DNA from: Lantana camara
Taxonomy: Eukaryota > Streptophyta > Magnoliopsida > Lamiales > Verbenaceae
Length of the DNA: 64,000 bases
Assembly: GCA_037501455.1 (NCBI GenBank)
Contig: CM074860.1
Coordinates: 40,000,501-40,064,500 of the forward strand
Direction of reading: 5' to 3'
Part shown: piece by piece, positions 60,756 through 64,000 of the stretch
How the letters are laid out: every line of letters begins with the position of its first letter
Numbering within the stretch: position 1 is the first letter of the stretch
Program-made: the position numbers and the translations under genes
The notes under the pieces: generated by a model
The model's database searches: none
What the model saw: only the letters and a program-made list of their open reading frames with translations
What the model was told of the DNA's origin: nothing

Positions 60756-62901
60756 TCTAAGGTGGTATCAGAGCCCGGTTGCAAAACCGAGGTTCTAGTG
60801 TCGTGTCGTGTCAAGTCTAGGTCGTACGGCATAGGAATTATTTGACAATCTGAGAGTCTTGCATGTTATTTGAAATTACTTGGCTACTTGGATCCTTTGA
60901 ATTTCTTGAATTCTTAGATAACTTGAGCATTCTATTGGTTCTTGGTTACAATTGCTTATTAAGTGGATTTAATTTGTTTGAATTTTATATGATCAACATG
61001 TTCAGTTTAAGTATTGATGGATTACCTGCTGCATTTTATGTTAAATTCTTGTTACCGACATCGAGCATGTGACAACTATGTGATAATTATGTGACATGAG
61101 CACGCCTTACCCATATGCATTTATTTGCAAAGTGAGTTGTGAGTGACAGGTGGAAAGGTAGGAATCAATGCCGGGGGATTTTGCGATTTAAGAGACTAAT
61201 TAACCGTTCGAACTAAGCTTACAATTCGGTCAACCAAGAATGGACACCGGGATCGAGCCCAACATTATTACGGTGCCAGGTTCTTCAATGCATTCATAAA
61301 CACGTGCATCATAATTTTTAATTAAATTGCTTCTCATTATAAAATATCGTTATGAATATTATTGAGATTATTTACTTGATGCATTACATATATGTTTAAA
61401 TTAGTTGAAATATTTAAATTTCTTTGTTTATGGGTATTTCTTTAAATTACTATAATTGCCCCAACGTGTTGCATTTCAATGGTTGGTAGGTATACTATGT
61501 ACATGGACACTTTAACCATCATGCATTATTTAGTGTTTATTGTCAATAGGCTCTCACTATGCTCTGCACCATCCTTGCTCCTATTTTTACCAACTTGAAT
61601 CTAAAGAAGAGACTTCTGAATCATTGGACATCATGTTGGTAACCGGGTTATTCGATTCTGTGTGAAACTTAGCAATACGTGGAGGTTGTGAGAATTTAGT
61701 GATCCAGGATTTAGTAGGAGCAGGGGTATGAAATAAATATTGGAAAATTTTGGGAACCGGAAAGTGATGATAAGTTCAAGCAGATAAATGTTCAGTGGGT
61801 CTTTCAACCTTCCGAAATTAACCAGCATTTTGGGGATTCGGTAAGGGCAGGAGAATGAACTTTTCATGCTTCAGATTAGGGTGTTGATCTTGTAACTATC
61901 AATTCGCTGGAAAACATTAGGTGATTGTAAGATATTGGAGATTTCAATATCAGAAGAAAAGGGGTGCCAGTTGGTAAGCTTCAAGTTGAGTATGTCCTTA
62001 ACAGAAAAGATTGGAAACGAACCATTAATCAAAATCTTGATTAACAACAAGTAGGACGAGGAAAAGGTTACGGGAATTGAACCAGCAGAGAAGCTTGCAA
62101 GTGGGAAAGGACGGAACACATTTAAAGAATAAGAGAATTCTATTTTCGTAAGGGGGAGAGCCGGTCTGGGAATAAATCTAAACTAGAAGCTAGGCAGTCC
62201 TCGGGAGAGTTGGGAATTTAAGCAAATCGTGTCTTCTTGGAATCCTCTATCAGAACCATGTGAAAGAAGTTCCAATAACTTGAACTTTTCTCCCTCTTAT
62301 ACAAAGAAAAGTCCCATCATCGATAATACCTTTGTTCCATTATCGTTTTCAAGAATGTGGGTACACCGTCTGCAGTTCTCCGATAGTCTCAGGATATCAT
62401 TTGACTCAGTAAATGGGAGAAGGGATCCGATCCGACTAAATTTGGATAATAAATCTTGAATCTTAATCCCTCTTGCTATCGGAATGTCTACATAAACGGA
62501 AGGGAAGAAAGTGGGAAGTAGAAAGGAAAGCGAATAACCAAGTAAGTAGAATTATAAAGGTGATTAATTTCGGATCAAGTGTTAAAAATGGGAATGGGAG
62601 AGACAACGACTTTTATAAATTAATTGAGCATACTTTGATCAAAGATGAGAATCCTACAAGGAAAAGTTTCATTAGGATCTGATTTTTCGGGTTCTATGCA
62701 AGCGTATATGCTGAGTTACTCGTAAAGGATTACAACTTTGATTCTTTCCTGCATCAAACATCTGCCGCATTCTTGACTAAGGAAATAAGAGCTCAACTTT
62801 CGAATTTCAAATAAAGAGTTAAGATCTGTGCTTCAGGAAGATGTTTCACTTGGAATACCAAGGTATAGAAAATGGTAAAACCTGTTCTCTCTGTTTGTCG
62901 G
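60756..62901 (+). other. Element O interior, non-coding as far as seen
   Basis: It contains the primer-binding site and leader motif (60815-60838), then aligns in order with both interior pieces of F: 60850-61600 with 22432-20895, and 61600-62620 with 13048-12445, reversed. No gag or pol domain is visible in 2.1 kb. The frame that begins in F at 12554 is broken at the aligned place here. It is interrupted by LTR M. Confidence 0.75.
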
Positions 62902-64000
62902 TGCAGCGCCCCCACTTTGCTGGTAGAGAGCGGTGGCCCAACCCCCGCACTGAAGCACCCCTCAAGTAATGGTGTGAGCCATCACTCAAGAAATACCCCA
63001 GCGAACGGCATATCCATTAACGATTAACAAATAGTGTTTAACTATGTGGCTTATGCAGCGGAAAATCAGAGTATTTTAAAACTTTTCAAAACATGTGCGT
63101 GATGGCATATAAACAAGCAAGTACTGATCGTTAAGCAGAAGAGACTATTAACAATACTATATCAATTGAACGTTATCACGAGAGCATAAGATAGCAATCG
63201 TAGCAGTATCCAAGTAGCAAAAGGATTATTACAAAAGCATAAGGTAAAGCATCAATGCAGCTATATAACATATGCAGGACACAAAATATATTAATAAAGT
63301 AAAATCCTGACTCAAACAAAATGAACACTCTAGAGCTTCAAGATACCTCTAGACTACGGCTGCAAGACCTGAAACCATGAGGCCAGAAAACAGGTAGAGG
63401 TATTAGTCAAAGTGACTAAGTGAGGGATATCTTTAAAAGAAAGTACTTAAAGTAAACGTTTGAAGTGAAGTTCATAAGGTAAAACCTTTAATGCAAAGCT
63501 TTAATGAAGAACTTAAGAATAAGTTCAAGTGATAAAACCCTTTGATGCAATGCTATAAGAAATGAGAGTTTTCAAAACACTTTCATGAATGTTGTCACAC
63601 GCGCACACATATGCTATGATTTGGTTCATATGATTTTCATAAAACGGGATAAGGGTAGGGAACAACTTTGCAAGATATGAACCAACTTTATGAAAACATT
63701 GATGCCCGCAAGCTAGGCTTCTCCATCCTTACTCCAGAAAACATGACCATTAATAGGGTGTCGGACCGAGATCAACAACACCCTAACACATACACACATG
63801 CACCATCCTCCACCAAGTTCCACTTCGGGGAGCGACCCCTAGGTGACCATTAACCATTAATTTGGGAATAGATTTGCGGTCCATTCCCGACAATTGTCCT
63901 GACTTAACCAAACCTCCTGATTAAAGTCGGTGTCAATCGCCTAGTGTGGCGGCCGGTATTAGTGATGTCGTTGGCGCTCACCTCCCGAGCATCACCTCTA
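62902..64000 (-). repeat. LTR M, runs off the window end
   Basis: The plus strand begins TGCAGCGCCCCC and soon shows CCCCCGCACTGAAGC and CAGCGAACGG, the terminal block of the LTRs here in minus orientation. No primer-binding site adjoins it on the left, so it is a solo LTR or a 3' LTR. Hairpin II is at 63403-63419 with an altered but intact stem (TTAGTC/GACTAA), and hairpin I near 63912-63935 reads TTAATCA/TGGTTAA on the minus strand around GGAGGTT. It is a distant family related to L. Confidence 0.75.

Noticed and set aside
61631..62119. Minus-strand open frames of about 80 codons in the O interior
   Set aside because: The aligned F interior does not keep them, and no domain is recognisable.

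Overview
The window is plant nuclear DNA made almost wholly of LTR retrotransposons nested inside one another. I found no host gene, rRNA, tRNA or CRISPR array. The host is a plant because the only complete coding region is a Ty3/gypsy chromovirus polyprotein of the Tekay/Del type, primer-binding sites match plant initiator tRNA-Met, and the LTRs are very long (2.5-4.2 kb). The species cannot be told from the sequence. The setting looks like heterochromatic or pericentromeric repeat DNA.

Layout, using my own letters. Element B (minus strand, ends at 11237, 3' LTR cut by the window start) has a pol-less interior and is split by solo LTR J (1596-5655). B abuts an LTR-like fragment of another family (I, 11238-12444). 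That fragment interrupts the interior of element F (minus), whose interior is also split by solo LTR G (13054-20889), itself split by solo LTR H (15798-19728). The 5' LTR of F (22433-35301) is split by A (23455-33633), a complete, very young Tekay-type element with an intact 1509-codon gag-pol. F lies inside LTR K (minus, resumes at 35302). K is broken again by an aberrant insertion E (37182-44663): an LTR tail, an inverted LTR (D) and a decayed gag-pol with no 3' LTR. K ends at 45212, a few bases from the LTR of L (45222-52226), which is split by solo LTR Q (47750-51629). L lies in the leader of element P (minus). The P LTR (52396-53459) is interrupted by N (plus, LTR 53460-57686), N by O (plus, LTR 58210-60755), and the O interior by LTR M (62902 to the end).

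Exact 5-bp target duplications support A (TAAAA), J (GTTCA), G (AATAT), H (AAACC) and Q (TATAT). The order of insertion is read from what interrupts what. A is youngest: I saw one difference between its two 2678-bp LTRs.

The most interesting signal is shared by LTRs of several families. Each carries a splice-site-like layout: acceptor, a 65-91-nt exon, donor MAG|GTGAG, a 0.76-0.94-kb intron, and a second acceptor. Inside the predicted intron are small hairpins whose stems change in a compensatory way while loops stay fixed. Two LTR segments further downstream can pair as a long-range helix. A structured domain kept only in unspliced RNA is what a packaging or dimerisation signal would look like; this is a hypothesis. 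Upstream, many LTRs carry a cluster of GC-rich palindromes whose sequence differs by lineage but is uniform within each LTR.
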